Source of the DNA: Adiantum capillus-veneris
Lineage: Eukaryota > Streptophyta > Polypodiopsida > Polypodiales > Pteridaceae
Direction of reading: 5' to 3'
DNA: 64,000 nucleotides
Assembly: GCA_014529385.2 (NCBI GenBank)
Contig: CM043969.1
Span: forward strand, 69,755,176 to 69,819,175
The notes beneath the pieces are model-generated. The model had not been told where the DNA came from. It saw only the letters and a program-made list of their open reading frames with translations, and searched no databases. Positions 1 through 10,927 of the stretch are shown piece after piece. The position numbers and the translations under genes are program-made. Numbering within the stretch: the first letter of the stretch is position 1; each line of letters begins with the position of its first letter.

Positions 1-360
1 TCGCCCATTACGCATCTTGGACTCAAACCGATGGAAACTGGTGTGGGCTTGTTGGTATGGGACATCGGCTCTTGCGGTAGAGGTTAGCCCACTGGCTGCA
101 TGACCTCATGCTTAAGAGTGAACCCACCTTGGCTCTATGGTTGGGAGGTGAGCGTGATGTCCACCCATTACGTAAATAGGGCTCTACACCAACGGTGACT
201 CTATCCACCCACCCATACTGGTGTGGGCTTGTTGGTATGGGACACCGGCTCTTGGGATAATGGTGGCTAGCTCACTGGCTCCAAGCACTAAGGCTCAAGG
301 GTGAGCCCATATTGGCTCTATGGTTGGGAGATGAGCCTCATGTCCACCCATTTTATGTTT
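1..360. repeat. ~180-bp satellite block 1
   Basis: About two copies of a repeat whose landmark GTGTGGGCTTGTTGGTATGG occurs at 41 and 221, a period of 180 bp. Other landmarks are GAGGCTAGCCCACTGGCTG, GGCTCTATGGTTGGGAGGTG and ATTACGTATCTAGGACTC. The block fades out at 355-385 into a TGTGATTGTCTTGTGTAATTAG tail, which is also seen at the end of the block near 12040. The same repeat recurs at 2740-3729 and 11171-12040. No function is assigned. Confidence 0.9.
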
Positions 361-844
361 AGGAGTGAGTCTCATATGTGATTGTCTTGTGTAATTAGGC
401 AGCAGATCATCTAGCTTTTTCCATTTTTAGCCAACTTTTTTTGTTTTCAGTCCATAAATAGTCAATTTTTTCATTTCAGCCCATAGACAACTAGTTTTTT
501 CTGTTTCTCTTTTGTAGTAACTTGATACATGTAGCACGTTCTCCCCCTTGTTATTGATGGCTGCTTAATAAGTGGTATCCGAGATCTTATTTATTGTTTA
601 GGGAAGCTAGCAAGGTATGTGTATAGCTTGTGGATGTTTGTATATGTACTTTTAATAAAGATTTTACACATTGTTCATCTACTTTTTTTATAGATGGATC
701 ACCTCTAAGGAGATTAATACAAGATGAATACCGCAAAAAAAAGGGAATAATTTGAGCTCTCTTGTTTGGTAGAGAAAGAGTTACCGACATCCTTTTTTGA
801 TATCCAAAACCACGTACTCATTCATTTCATGGATGATATAGAGA
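361..844. other. Spacer with short degenerate tandem repeats
   Basis: No gene is seen. At about 410-515 there are three to four degenerate ~32-bp repeats built on (T)n-CATTTTTAGCC / TTTTCAGTCCATAAATAG / TTTCAGCCCATAG. Similar TTTTCAATTTTCAGCCCAGAT units recur near 13835-13900. Short subterminal repeats like these occur in CACTA transposons, which fits the transposase remnant just downstream, but no CACTA terminus was identified. Confidence 0.4.
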
Positions 845-852
845 TTGGAGGT

Positions 853-1089
853 CTCGAGGGGTTCATCATTCAGTACCCCCTATATAACATGTGTTTATGG
901 GGTATTAAAAAAACCCCTCTTTTAACATGTCTGAATGAATAAAATTTTAGGATTTCTTTTCAAAATTGAATCTAAAAACCCCTTCTTTTAATGTATCTTT
1001 GTTAAATTGCCTTAAATTTTTGCATTTCAAAACCCCTCCTTTTGAACTCACGATATACATTAACATGATTACATAGTGCACCCCCCGAG
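853..1089. mobile_element. MITE, divergent copy (237 bp, 8-bp TSD)
   Basis: The left end CTCGAGGGGTTCATCATT and the inverted right end (ACATAGTGCACCCCCCGAG on the plus strand) form imperfect terminal inverted repeats. The flanks TTGGAGGT (845-852) and TTGTAGGT (1090-1097) match at 7 of 8 positions. The right end and internal AACATGTCT motif match the 247-bp copies at 21523 and 46851. An 8-bp duplication suggests a hAT-like mobiliser. There is no coding capacity. Confidence 0.7.
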
Positions 1090-1109
1090 TTGTAGGTGTT
1101 GCTAGCACT

Positions 1110-2665
1110 CATTAGATGTTTTGGGTTGAAAGCTTTATCAGAGTTCTAAAGGGGCTTGTTCGCTAAAGATCATGACTAGAAGGTTCAATGGCTGAGGGAT
1201 GGGTGCTTGGAGAGTGCATGTATTACCTTTCAAAGTACCTTGAGAGTGTTGACATAGCTACTCTTTGGAGATGGACAATCGAAGAGTCTCCTACATTATC
1301 AGATGAGGTGTTATGTGGCAAAGGAAGTCCTTGCAAGCTCACAATGATATAATTTGAAAGGACGCTTGAACATATCCACGTTTGTTATTACGACTCACAG
1401 TGTATGGAAAAATTTGTTGAAGATTATCAGGAAGCTTGCAACCCACAAAGAAGGCAAAGAGCTAGAAAATCAACAAAGACTGACCCTCCATCCATTCTTT
1501 CATGGATATCTAAACGTATTAAAGATGGAATTCTGGAGGGAGAAGACAGCATTGATGAGTAGAGAGAGATTGGATTTGGTTGTGATAGAGACGTATAAAT
1601 GCTTCTATGAATGTATATTTACAAATTTGTTTGAATTTCTTTACGAATGCATATTACAAAGTTGTTGAATTTCTAATATTCTTACTTGGAGTTTATGTAC
1701 TCGGCTCTGTACTTTTAGATATCCACCTATAGCAACATATGGGCCTATGGAAAACATCTTCGAGTCAAAAAATTTATCAACGATGCGTTACTCAAGACTC
1801 TTGCATTGTTTCATCTTTTAGGCAGCAATCACGTGCAAGTGCAAGAGATACAAACCCTATTGATGAGGAGCTGGGCCATGTGGGAACCGTAGTTGGTATT
1901 TATAAACTCAACTTTCGTGTTTGCAAGTGGGTAATAAGATTTTGTAGATACACAAAAAAAATGGATACTATTAACTTTCAAGTTTGTTCTAAAGCATTTT
2001 GAAAATCTTATGTTAAAGCAGATTATATTGGAGATTTATTGGTTTTGTGTTGATTAAAAAGGGGCTAGAACCGAGACAAGAGCCATCTGGTTTTTGGATA
2101 GTTCACTCTTCAAAACCATTACGAACAACAGAAGAACCATATATTTTGCCGGCACATTGTGGCATGCCTTCTTCTACAATTCTCCAGATTCTCTCAGTTC
2201 ATGGAGGCAAGTCGTGCCTATCAATCCTCGAGGTTGTTAGATATTTGACACCACCAACTTAGATAGAATCTCATATGATGTAACTCAAGAGAACGGCTTG
2301 AATTCTATGCATTCCCATCTCTTAACATCATTAGCACACATGATGACTACTCTAACAAAGAAGAGAGCAACACTAATGCAATGGATGATGAAATGGAAGA
2401 TCTGGCCTTAGAGTTAGACATTGAGCCTTTATGCAAGCCTAATCCATCCTTGGTTGGTTTGCTAGACACACTCTCTCTCTCTTGATGCAAACATGACAAC
2501 TAAAGAGCTTCTCAAAGCAATGAAGGACAATGAAGAGATCAAATTGATCATTGATCTCTACTTGAGTTTGATTGAACCCTAGAAAATAGAGTACCGTAGA
2601 AGAGAATGAGCACTTTAATCCATTCAAAACAATGAGTACTTGAACCCTGAATCGGTAAGAACAAA
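1110..2665 (+). pseudogene. CACTA (En/Spm, TNP2-like) transposase C-terminal remnant
   Basis: Broken protein matches run on the plus strand in the order expected for the tail of TNP2-type CACTA transposases. From 1188 an AEGWVLGECMYYLSKYLE segment is followed, after a stop at about 1349, by EDYQEACNPQRRQRARKS. This resembles the region after the DDE domain (DUF4218-like). From about 1795, IVSSFRQQSRASARDTNP, then VGIYKLNFRVCKWV and later ILPAHCGQ and VVPINPRG (about 2140-2245), resemble the DUF4216 module. Several stops and frame changes show it is dead. The catalytic DDE part is absent, so the element is 5'-truncated. Assignment rests on recalled family motifs; the upstream limit is approximate. 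Confidence 0.6.
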
Positions 2666-2739
2666 GTCCCCTCATTAATATTTAATTCAATAAATTTTGG
2701 TACTACATATTTTTATTTATTTTATTTTTAGTTTACTGG

Positions 2740-3729
2740 AGGCTCTGAGGCTTGGGGGTGAGCTCTTATTGGATCTATGGTTGGGATGTGAGCTTGATGT
2801 CCACCTATTACGTGTCTAGGAGTGAGTCTCATTTGCAATTCTACTCGCACACTCATACTCGTGTGGGGTCAATGGTATGGGACATTGGCTCTTGCGATAG
2901 AGGCTAGCTCGCTGGTTGTAGGCCCTCTGGCTTGGGGGTGAGCCCATATTGGCTCTATGGTTGGGAAATGAGCCTGATGTTTGTGTCTAGAAGTGAGTTG
3001 CATTTGCGATTTTTCCTACACACCCGTGCTCGTGTGGGCTCGTTGGTATGGGACACTGGCTCTTGCAGTAGGTGCTAGCCCACTGGCTGTGCAGGTCCTC
3101 AGACTCAGGGGTGAGCCCATATCGGCTCTATGGTTGGGAGGTGAGCCTGATGTGCGCCCATTACATATCTTAGACTCTGCACTAATGGCAACTCTATCCA
3201 CACACGTACTGGTGTGGGCTCGTTGGTATGGGACACCAACTCTTGCGATAGAGGCTAGCCCACTTGCTACAAGCCTTCAAGCTCAGGGGTGAACCCATAT
3301 TGGCTCTATGGTTGGGAGGTGATAGTGATGTCCTCCCATTAGATATCTAGGACTCTACATCGATGGAGACTCTATCTGTGCACAAGTACTGGTGTGGGCT
3401 TCTTGGTATGGGACACCTACTCTTGTGCTAGAGAGGTTAGCCCACTAGATGTAGGCCCTCAGGCTCGAAGTGAGCCCATATCAGCTCTTCAGTTGGTAGG
3501 TAAGCCTCATGTCCATCCATTACGTATCTATGACTCTGTCCACATGCCCGTACTGGTGTGGGCTAGTTGGTATGGGAGACCAACTCTTGCAATAGAGGCT
3601 ATCCCACTAGCTTGTCTCTGCGCAGACTTGGGGTGAGCCCATATTGTCTCTATGGTTGGGAGGTGAGCCTCATTTCTGTCCATTATGTATCTAGAACTGT
3701 GCATCGATGGAGACTCTAACCGCACACCC
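2740..3729. repeat. ~180-bp satellite block 2
   Basis: Five to six copies; the GTGTGGG landmark lies at 2861, 3032, 3212, 3392 and 3556 (spacings 171, 180, 180, 164). Because 180 is a multiple of three, long frames stay open across monomers on both strands, for example about 2981-3292 (+) and 3016-3201 (-). I read this as a by-product of the period. The block is cut at 3729 by element E1 and resumes at 11171, so blocks 2 and 3 were one array. Confidence 0.9.
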
Positions 3730-4326
3730 TGTTAACCCTCACGGCTCACGGACACCCCATCACCTACGATGGACGTGTATTATGTATTTGGTAGAGTCAC
3801 GTACCGGGCTTGTCAGACCAATAGGAAAAGGGTAAGAGTGATCGCCGATGAGAGGCGCACTCTAACTGGGACATTCAAGGGATTAGTTGGCTAAGCATGG
3901 GCGCCCAAGTGTGAATGGGGTGAGCTCATATAAAAGCCAACTAAACCTAAAATTCACTCATTCTCTCATTTGTGCAATAGAAGAGTGCTCTTGCTCCATC
4001 TCCATCTCCATTTCCATCTTCTTCTTCTTCACCTCCTCGTGTGTGTGTGTATGTGAGAGAGAGAGAGAGAGAGAGGGAGAGTGTGTGTGTGATCAAGCAT
4101 TACGAAGGCATGACGGTGGCAAAGCGGTTGAGCGCGGCACGACTGCAGCTTCTTCTTCATCACGGCGAGGAATCCACCACGAAGGCGAGCGTAGAGCGGT
4201 GAGTGACACACCCTTTGCTCTCTTGAGCTTGCTAGATTAGTCTTGTTGTGTGCTTGGAGCCAATTGTGGCTCGCACACGGTGTATCGGCAAGTCCCTTGC
4301 TTCGAAAGTGCGTCAAGGAGCACACA
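3730..4326 (+). repeat. E1 5' LTR (597 bp)
   Basis: Begins TGTTAACCCTCACGG and ends GGAGCACACA. It pairs with 10574-11170 at the same length. It contains a TATA box at 3929 and a (GA)n tract at about 4053-4080. The tract sits about 125 bp downstream of the TATA box, in the transcribed part of the LTR. Confidence 0.92.
3929..3936 (+). promoter_or_regulatory. LTR TATA box (E1 5' LTR)
   Basis: TATAAAAG in the context GAGCTCATATAAAAGCC. The same element is preserved in the 3' LTR (10773-10780) and in the LTR of E2 (33195-33202), as expected for the core promoter of the family. Transcription would start about 30 bp downstream. Confidence 0.7.
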
Positions 4327-4330
4327 TTTT

Positions 4331-4347
4331 TGGCGCCGTTGCCGGGA
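4331..4347 (+). promoter_or_regulatory. E1 primer-binding site, tRNA-Asp type
   Basis: TGGCGCCGTTGCCGGGA lies 4 bp after the LTR end. It is complementary to the 3' end of plant tRNA-Asp (CCCCGGCAACGGCGCCA) apart from the last base. This primer is common in the Athila/Tat branch of plant Ty3/gypsy elements. Confidence 0.85.
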
Positions 4348-5337
4348 AATCGCCCTACATTAAGCCCAAGAGTCACTTTGTGCTTCTCCTATGAGTTGTT
4401 TGTAGTAGGAAAGAAGAGGAAGAGGAAGAGGAATGAGTTGTTTTTTTGTAAGTTGTTAATTTTTGTGTTGTCTGCAAGTTCTGTGATTTTTGCATAATGT
4501 TGTGTTTTCTGTTTGCACACAGTCTTTGCACAATTAGTAGTCGTTAGCTTGTTTGTAGTGAATGAATAAGTAGGAAGGCAGTTAGCAATTTCTGTTTGCA
4601 CACAATCTGTACACAGTTTTTTGTCAAGGTTTGGCTGCACACAGTCTTTGCATAGTAAGGTAGTGAGAGAGGAAGTAGGTGGACAGTTAGCTCACTGTCA
4701 GTAAGCAGTTAACAGATTAGTTAGTGGTTAGCAGCACTGTTAGTAAGTAGATAAAGTAGTGAGCTGTCTGTGAGCTGTTGACTGGGAGGTTAGGTAGGTG
4801 AGAGTGTGTGTGGCCAAGAAAGGGTCACCTGAACCGCGCGCGGACGAAAATATTTAAGCGTGAGTGACTGGGGGGCTACACTAAAATTTTGATCGGGATC
4901 GGGATCATTTTCCCAAGCCCAGGCCTTAGTCCTCAGTCTTATGATATATACTAGACTCACTCTTATATATATACCCTACCCCCTCAAGAGGGAATGAGAG
5001 CATGTGGGGCAAGTCCTCCACTCTCCTCCTTTCTCTTCCCACTTGCACCCTTAGACTTTCTAATTTGGGCCTAGTTCCCTAATAGAAATTGATGGTTTTA
5101 GGGATTCCGAGGGCATAAAGTGACCAAACGGAGGGCTGTAAAGCACGGCATGTCCCTCTGACCGAGACGCTCGTTTTGAGCTATCATACGTTCTATTCTA
5201 TAGCTGGGTCAGAAAAAAAGGACCAAAAAATCAAAAAATAAATAAATAAGAAAAGACTTGGGTTGCAAAACACCCAAAATTACTAGGTGAGCAGCCTTCA
5301 CGGGCCCTCACTGACACTTCTTGAGGATCCAAGTCAT
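4348..5337 (+). other. E1 untranslated leader
   Basis: About 1 kb without a convincing coding frame. At 4510-4660 a GCACACAGTCTTTGCA-like motif occurs three times in degenerate form, followed by GTTAG/AGTAG-rich sequence to about 4800. The rest shows nothing I recognise. Confidence 0.6.
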
Positions 5338-8118
5338 ATGAACCTACGCTCTGGACGAGTGTTAGAGCACGAGCATATTGGTAGTGCCTCCATTTACGCG
5401 GGCACCCATTATTCCTCCACCCTAGGTTCTGGACCTTCGGCCGGGACTCAAGGTAGCGCGACCCAAGATCCTCATATCGCGTCTAGTGATTCTTCCTCTG
5501 ACTACGAAGTCATGGAGGGGTATCCTACACCAAACCCTGATAGTTCAAGTCAAGACATGCATGCCATGGGCCCACGGCCCGGGTCCAACGTGTTTAGCCT
5601 CTTAAAAGAGACCCTTAGTAGAGCTACTCGCTCCGAACATGCGGTTAATGAAATAAATGAAGGAAGTGGGGAAGTAAATTCGTCATTCATGCCTAAAATG
5701 GACCCTATGCTTCTTGAGAGTGTGCGTGTGAATGTTCCATCCACTGCACCTCCTGATCCTTTAGGACTATCTCCCTCTGAGGTTTTACTACCCGATGGTA
5801 GGAGTCTTGCCGAAGTACAAGAGATCGAACGCTATATGCAAGCAACAAGGGAGAGGGAAATTGAGAACCTACGAAGGCTAGAACAAAGTCGAGCCCTGAA
5901 AGCAAAGGCTCCTATGACAACAATCATGCCAGCCGAGCAACTGAGTGCTCCCAAGGTAGCAGTCACGGAGGGGCAAGCTATGGGGAGCAATAATGCTTCC
6001 ACTTCAAGGGAAACCTCCAGCACGCCAGGCCTAGATGGGATATTCCTAAACGAAAATTGGGAGTATGACCTACAAGCAGAAGCTTTAACTGATCGGTACA
6101 CAGGACACACCTATCATGTGGGTTGGTTAGATGTTCTACAATCCACATTGGGTGCTACTAGCATAGATGAGCAACAAGAGAAAGTCTGTGATGTCCTCCA
6201 TAGGATTGTTGAGTTAGAAAGACAGAACACAGGGATCAACATGCCTTCAACAGGCCTAATGAGATTCTTGGATACGGGAAAGGCCAACCAACCAACCCTA
6301 TCACAAATGGAGACTCCCTCAATGAGCCCCATTGATCCTCCATATGTTGTTTCGCCAGGAGCCTCAGTACAATCTGAGCCCATAAGTGGCAGTTTTACCT
6401 TCCCAGATCTAGCTCATCTTTCTCTTAATGACACTACGGCTACCATGCATATCCCAATGGTGAGCATGACAAGAAGTACACCATGGAGTTCATTTGTTAA
6501 CACTGCGCTGATGCCTAGTAGCACAGTGCCCCCAACTATACCTACATGTATGTATCAATCATGTGCACCTGTCGTACCTCAGCCTCATGTAGCTCCTACA
6601 CCTCCGATTATTCCAAGAGCTTACAATCCACAATGGAATTATCCAAGCTCTTATACAAGTGGAGCCATGCCATTTAATAATAGCATGCCATATCAGGCAC
6701 CCCCTATGCCTAGGGCCACGCCTGTAAACTTCGGACCACCGTTTGGTACACCACCATATGAAATTTGGGACCCAAGAGCCGCGCGTATGCCAAGGCAAAG
6801 GCCAACTCCCATCTCACATGTGGTTCCAGGAGCACATACACCCATTATACCTACTCAAATAGGAGATTTGGCAGCATTTGCTCAAACTATCGGTCGCTCT
6901 ATTGCGGAAAACATGCGTAGTGCACCTGATAGAGAGCCTAGGAGCAAGGCAGTTCAAGTAGCTAAGCTCACACAGAAATTCAGTGGAGACGGAGATGCTA
7001 GAAAGCATATGGAAGTCTTTGAACATGTGTGCGATTCCTTGGAAGAGCACAATGAGCTACATAAGTGTAAGGCTTTGAGTTTGACCCTAAGCGGAAAGGC
7101 TGGAGATTGGTATAGAACCTTAAGAGTAGAAGAGAAAACGATCTACTCTACTCTTCGGAGACTGTTCTTAAAATAATACATACGAGAGGGAGTACTTTGG
7201 GGTGTAACCTCTCAGCTCCAAAAAGCCCAACGAGAAGAAGGTGAATCCGTGACAGACTTCATTAGTCGCCTAAAGAATTTGAATTCTCGATGCAATCCAA
7301 ACGAGCGATTCAACAACAACCAATTGCTCGATAGATTCATTAGGGGACTACGACATGAAAGTATCTATAATGGCCTAGTCATTAGAGGTATCACTACTTG
7401 GGAAGCAGCCACCATGAATGCAATCCAATTGGAGGATAATTTAATGATTGCAGGAGAAAGAGTGTCTGCCGAGCCGAAGTCAAGTAGCTCGCAAGCATCA
7501 GGGCATGAGCCAATGAAGATAAAGCCAATCGTGAAAGAGCAAACGATATCTGAGATGACTTTGGCAGATCTCACCAAGGCCATCCAAGAAAGCCTTAGGG
7601 GTAATCGTGCTCCACAAAACACTCATATGTATCCAAGAAGGGAGCAACAATGGTGCTCAATTTGCTTGGGCCCACATACTACAAGTGAATGCCCTCCTAT
7701 CATTCAAGCAAAGTCACCTACATTGCAAACTCTAGCAAAGTTGAAGGATAGCCAACATTCACAAGCCATGGTGGTTAACTCGTCTTTGCCGGCTACCCAT
7801 GAATCTAGCACTTCAACACTTGTAGTTGCAGCAAGCAGTAATATTGCAAGTACTCAACCTGCACGACCTAAGAGTACATATCAATGGGTCCCCAAGGCCT
7901 TACTTCCAACTACCTCAACCCTCCCATCCATTCCAAGAAAAAATTTCTCGGGAAAACCAAGAGCGTGCCCTAGGAGAGTCAAGACCAAATCACGATGGAT
8001 TCCAAAACAACTATTAGAAGCCCAAGGCTACTATGATGGAAATGAGAAAATTTGGTACCTAAACGTAAAATGTGTCCTTCCCTATCGACAACAAACCCAT
8101 ATGAGTCAAACAGTGTAA
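5338..8118 (+). pseudogene. gag: E1 gag polyprotein (one stop, one frameshift)
   Basis: Gag would form the virus-like particle and package element RNA. I place the start at ATG 5338 because the protein then begins MNLRSGR, the LRSG start typical of plant Ty3/gypsy Gag; the same frame is open from a GTG at 5287. The first ~540 residues are low-complexity and rich in Pro, Ser, Thr and Met. A retrotrans_gag-like domain follows at about 6955-7440, with LTQKFSGDGDARKHMEVFE, LSGKAGDWY, DFISRLKNL and DRFIRGLRHES. One in-frame TAA (7174-7176) lies inside that domain and the frame continues unchanged after it. The C-terminal part has CSICLGPHTTSECP, a single CX2CX3HX4C knuckle, then QWVPK and RWIPKQLLEAQGYY motifs shared with E2. 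Near 8050-8055 a 1-nt loss, judged against E2, ends the frame at 8118. Confidence 0.85.
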
Positions 8119-8590
8119 CGCTAAAGCCAATGGCAGACTGTGGGAAGGGAAAGATCACAGAATGCTACACACCTAGTCCAGAGCTAGTTTGAGCTCCAAG
8201 GCAAAACCAATTTATTCCACCTAGCTCAGGAAGGGGGGAGTTCCATGAAGCTTCTAGCTCCTCATGTAATACATCCATAGAGGTAAAAGCTTCTACACAG
8301 CCTCCATCTATAGTAGTGGACCTCCATGAAGCTACAAAAGAATCCACACCTCCCAGTGTTCAAGAATCACCTGATGAACCACTTCAAGTTCAATCCTGGG
8401 AGAGTACCTTACCACCCTTGCAACTTGACGAGGCACCTAGGGTAATAGAAAACTACTGGCAAAAATCCTCACCTATTACCAACTGGAACAATTGGTTTCA
8501 AAGGGTGACGATATCATTTCAAACGGTATGATCTACCCAAGGAAGGGGGGAGTGTTTGTGGACATCCATCATTCACTTGCTTCCCTCTCA
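8119..8590 (+). pseudogene. E1 polyprotein tail with WVPK motifs, frameshifted
   Basis: Downstream of the frameshift the alternative frame matches E2: KITECYTP, then PPLQLDEAPRVIENYWQK, SKGDDII and YPRKGGVFVDIHHS (E2 30640-31120). A TGA near 8190 and another shift near 8480 break it. The function is unknown. It sits where pol would end and is conserved enough between E1 and E2 to have been coding in their ancestor. Confidence 0.65.
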
Positions 8591-8642
8591 ACCTTTCTCC
8601 CTGACCTCTTAATCTCCGATCTTAGGGAATGTATATATAAAG
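8539..8642 (+). promoter_or_regulatory. Internal PPT-like tract followed by TATA-like box
   Basis: AAGGAAGGGGGGA (8539-8551) is followed at once by GTGTTTGTGGACATCC. About 80 bp later comes TATATATAAAG (8632-8642). The arrangement looks like a polypurine tract entering an LTR with its promoter, yet it lies 2 kb inside the mapped LTRs. E2 keeps the same module: purine tracts near 31065 and 31205, and GTATATATAAG near 31292. It may be an internal promoter for the small ORF at 8778 or the relic of another LTR. Confidence 0.45.
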
Positions 8643-8777
8643 CCTTATACTCACAAAAACAAGATAAAAAAGTAAAAGAGCAAGAGCCATAACACAAATC
8701 ATAAAAACAAATTATGCACAAGAACACGAACCTTGTAATATTTGCACTCTAACCATCATCTATTTGCGTGTACAGAT

Positions 8778-9089
8778 ATGGCTAGTACGCTAGAGTCATC
8801 CACTCCTGCCTTGGGTGAGAGGTACCCTCGTTACTTTTCACAAATATTTCACATGGTCTTTCCAGTGCTTGCATGTGAATGGGATTTGATAGGTACGCTA
8901 GCATGTGAGAGGAATTTTGAGGAGTTAGAATGGCTAATACGTCTCTTGACCACGTCTGATCCATACTTAGTAGAGAGCGTTTCTCCCATTGCACAAGCCT
9001 ACCCTTTTGACCAAGATGACTATAGGCGTCTAGTGACCTTCTTAGTAAACATGGGCACCTATGATGAAGAAGAAAATTTACACGACTAA
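8778..9089 (+). CDS. E1 small 3' ORF of unknown function (103 aa)
   Basis: An intact ATG-to-TAA frame starting MASTLESSTPALGER. It contains CERNFEELEW and ESVSPIAQAYPFDQDDY and ends acidic (YDEEENLHD). E2 has the same frame at 31474-31854 with most residues kept over about 93 positions. I see no membrane segment, signal peptide or zinc finger, so it does not look like an env gene. A TACAG precedes the ATG in both copies and could be a splice acceptor. I do not recognise the family; it may be an accessory protein of this retrotransposon. Confidence 0.6.
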   Translation: MASTLESSTPALGERYPRYFSQIFHMVFPVLACEWDLIGTLACERNFEELEWLIRLLTTSDPYLVESVSPIAQAYPFDQDDYRRLVTFLVNMGTYDEEENLHD

Positions 9090-10560
9090 ACGGATGGCAC
9101 ATATGGTCTCATGGATGATGACTTTGTTTATCTCGACGACGAAGATAGGGGTTTAGCCTTAGGGTTTCCCCCCAACCTCTACAATATCCTATTCCCTTGA
9201 CTCTCTAGGGGGAGTGCAAATAATTAGGTTAGGGTTCCTTATGTTTTTTGTTGTGTTCAATAAGTGTTGGTACCTTTTTCCACTAATGTGCCTCCTGGAG
9301 GTATTCCTTTTGTTTCCTAGTGTGTACAGGAGCGTGTTGCTATTGGTAGGATTTGGACCTTCATGGAATCTTTATCTCGACTCACTCTTCAAATCAAGCG
9401 CGACCATCGACACAAACAGGTGTTTCTTGTCCATTAGCATTGCCCCTTATCTTTTTTGCATCTATGATTGTCAGCTTTAATTGTGATTGGTAGCCTAATA
9501 TTCACCGCATTTGCTTAGTATCAAACATTTAATTCAATGTAATTTTTTGTCATAATCACCTGTCTAGGTTTAAAAATCAAGCAGTCCGACAAACTAGTTT
9601 GACCAAGTTAGGTGTTAGAAATCTTCTCTTAATACCATGGGGAATGCCTTCCTAATAATTAATGGTTACTTAGGTTCTTAATCCGATTTAGGCAGCATTG
9701 TGTGAAATGTACTAGGGCTTTCTAGTGGGCTTGACCCTATTGACCTTTAGCTTAAGTATTATAAAGGGAGTTTACTAGTGTGATGAGCCTGGGGAGGTGT
9801 ATCAGTGTTATATGACCTCCCAAAGTTACAAAATTAAAATGCTGAAAATGAACAAACAAAAAATCAAAGTGCCACACTGTAAAATCTTAAGCTGAAAGAG
9901 AAATCTCAGCTTGATTTGGTACTTCACTCACATGTATTGCCTATGGTACTAGAGCCCTAGAGGTTCCCAATATGGGCGTTTTTACTTGAAAAGCAAAAAA
10001 CCCAAGGCATACAAAATAAGCACACACATCAAAATTGAATCACTGTGAAAAGACTTTGGGGGGTCAAAGAAAAAGTAATGAGTCAGGCGATGATTTCATG
10101 AGAAATTCCTTTTATGGTAGCTTAACTACAAGGTCTTCTAGATATAGCCTCTAGTCAGCCCTCGAACATGAATACTTGGCTCTCGCGATTAAACAACTTA
10201 ATTGACCACAGAAAATTAAGAAGCTTACCCATGGTATTAATATTCGATCTCTAGTGCCTTTCGACCGTCAAATTAGCGACCCCAGACTTGTTTATTTTTT
10301 TACCTTTACATCTGTTTATGCATTTGATTACATTGCAATTTAATGTTCATTGCTGACAAATTGTTTGAAATTCCTTTACCAATCAATTTGTCTACCTAAA
10401 ACTGCATATGATTTTTAATCCCTTATGAGAATGCAATTACTGTGCCAATGTTGTTTGATTTTGAAGTGACTGAAGAAGGCTAAGGACATTCATCTCAAAT
10501 GCTCTTCCACCTCGACGAAAGAGCTTCAACTCAATAGCTTCCGAGGACGGAATCTACATC
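9090..10560. other. E1 3' untranslated spacer
   Basis: About 1.5 kb with no supportable coding frame. The first ~200 bp (to about 9310) match E2 31855-32000; after that the two copies diverge strongly until the last ~35 bp before the PPT (CCGAGGACGGAATCTACATC). A fast-evolving untranslated region is the simplest reading. Confidence 0.6.
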
Positions 10561-10573
10561 AGGAAGGGGGGCA
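10561..10573 (+). promoter_or_regulatory. E1 polypurine tract
   Basis: AGGAAGGGGGGCA lies directly against the TGTTAACC start of the 3' LTR. E2 has AGGAAGAGGGGCA at the same place (33022-33034). This is the expected plus-strand primer for reverse transcription. Confidence 0.85.
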
Positions 10574-10894
10574 TGTTAACCCTCACGGCTCACGGACACC
10601 CCATCACCTACGACGGACGTGTATTATGTATTTGGTAGAGTCAGGTACCGGGCTTGTCGGACCAATAGGAAAAGGGTAAGAGTGATCGCCGATGAGAGGC
10701 GCACTCTAACTGGGACATTCAAGGGATTAGTTGGCTAAGCATGGGCGCCCAATTGTAAATGGGGTGAGCTCATATAAAAGCCAACTAAACCTAAAATTCA
10801 CTCATTCTCTCATTTGTGCAATAGAAGAGTGCTCTTGCTCCATCTCCATCTCCATCTTCTTCTTCTTCACCTTCTCGTGTGTGTGTGTGTATGT

Positions 10895-10927
<33 letters not shown>

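Noticed and set aside
2981-3292. 103-aa frame and similar frames across the satellite
   Set aside because: They follow the 180-bp period on both strands and match no protein family; best explained by repeat length being divisible by three.
4029-4376. Frames inside the E1 LTR
   Set aside because: They lie in the LTR over the GA tract and recur at 10867-11169 only because the LTR does.
5287-5337. GTG at 5287 as the gag start
   Set aside because: Plant translation starts at ATG; ATG 5338 gives the LRSG start typical of these Gag proteins.
8778-9089. Env-like gene
   Set aside because: Position fits, but there is no signal peptide, membrane segment or coiled coil.
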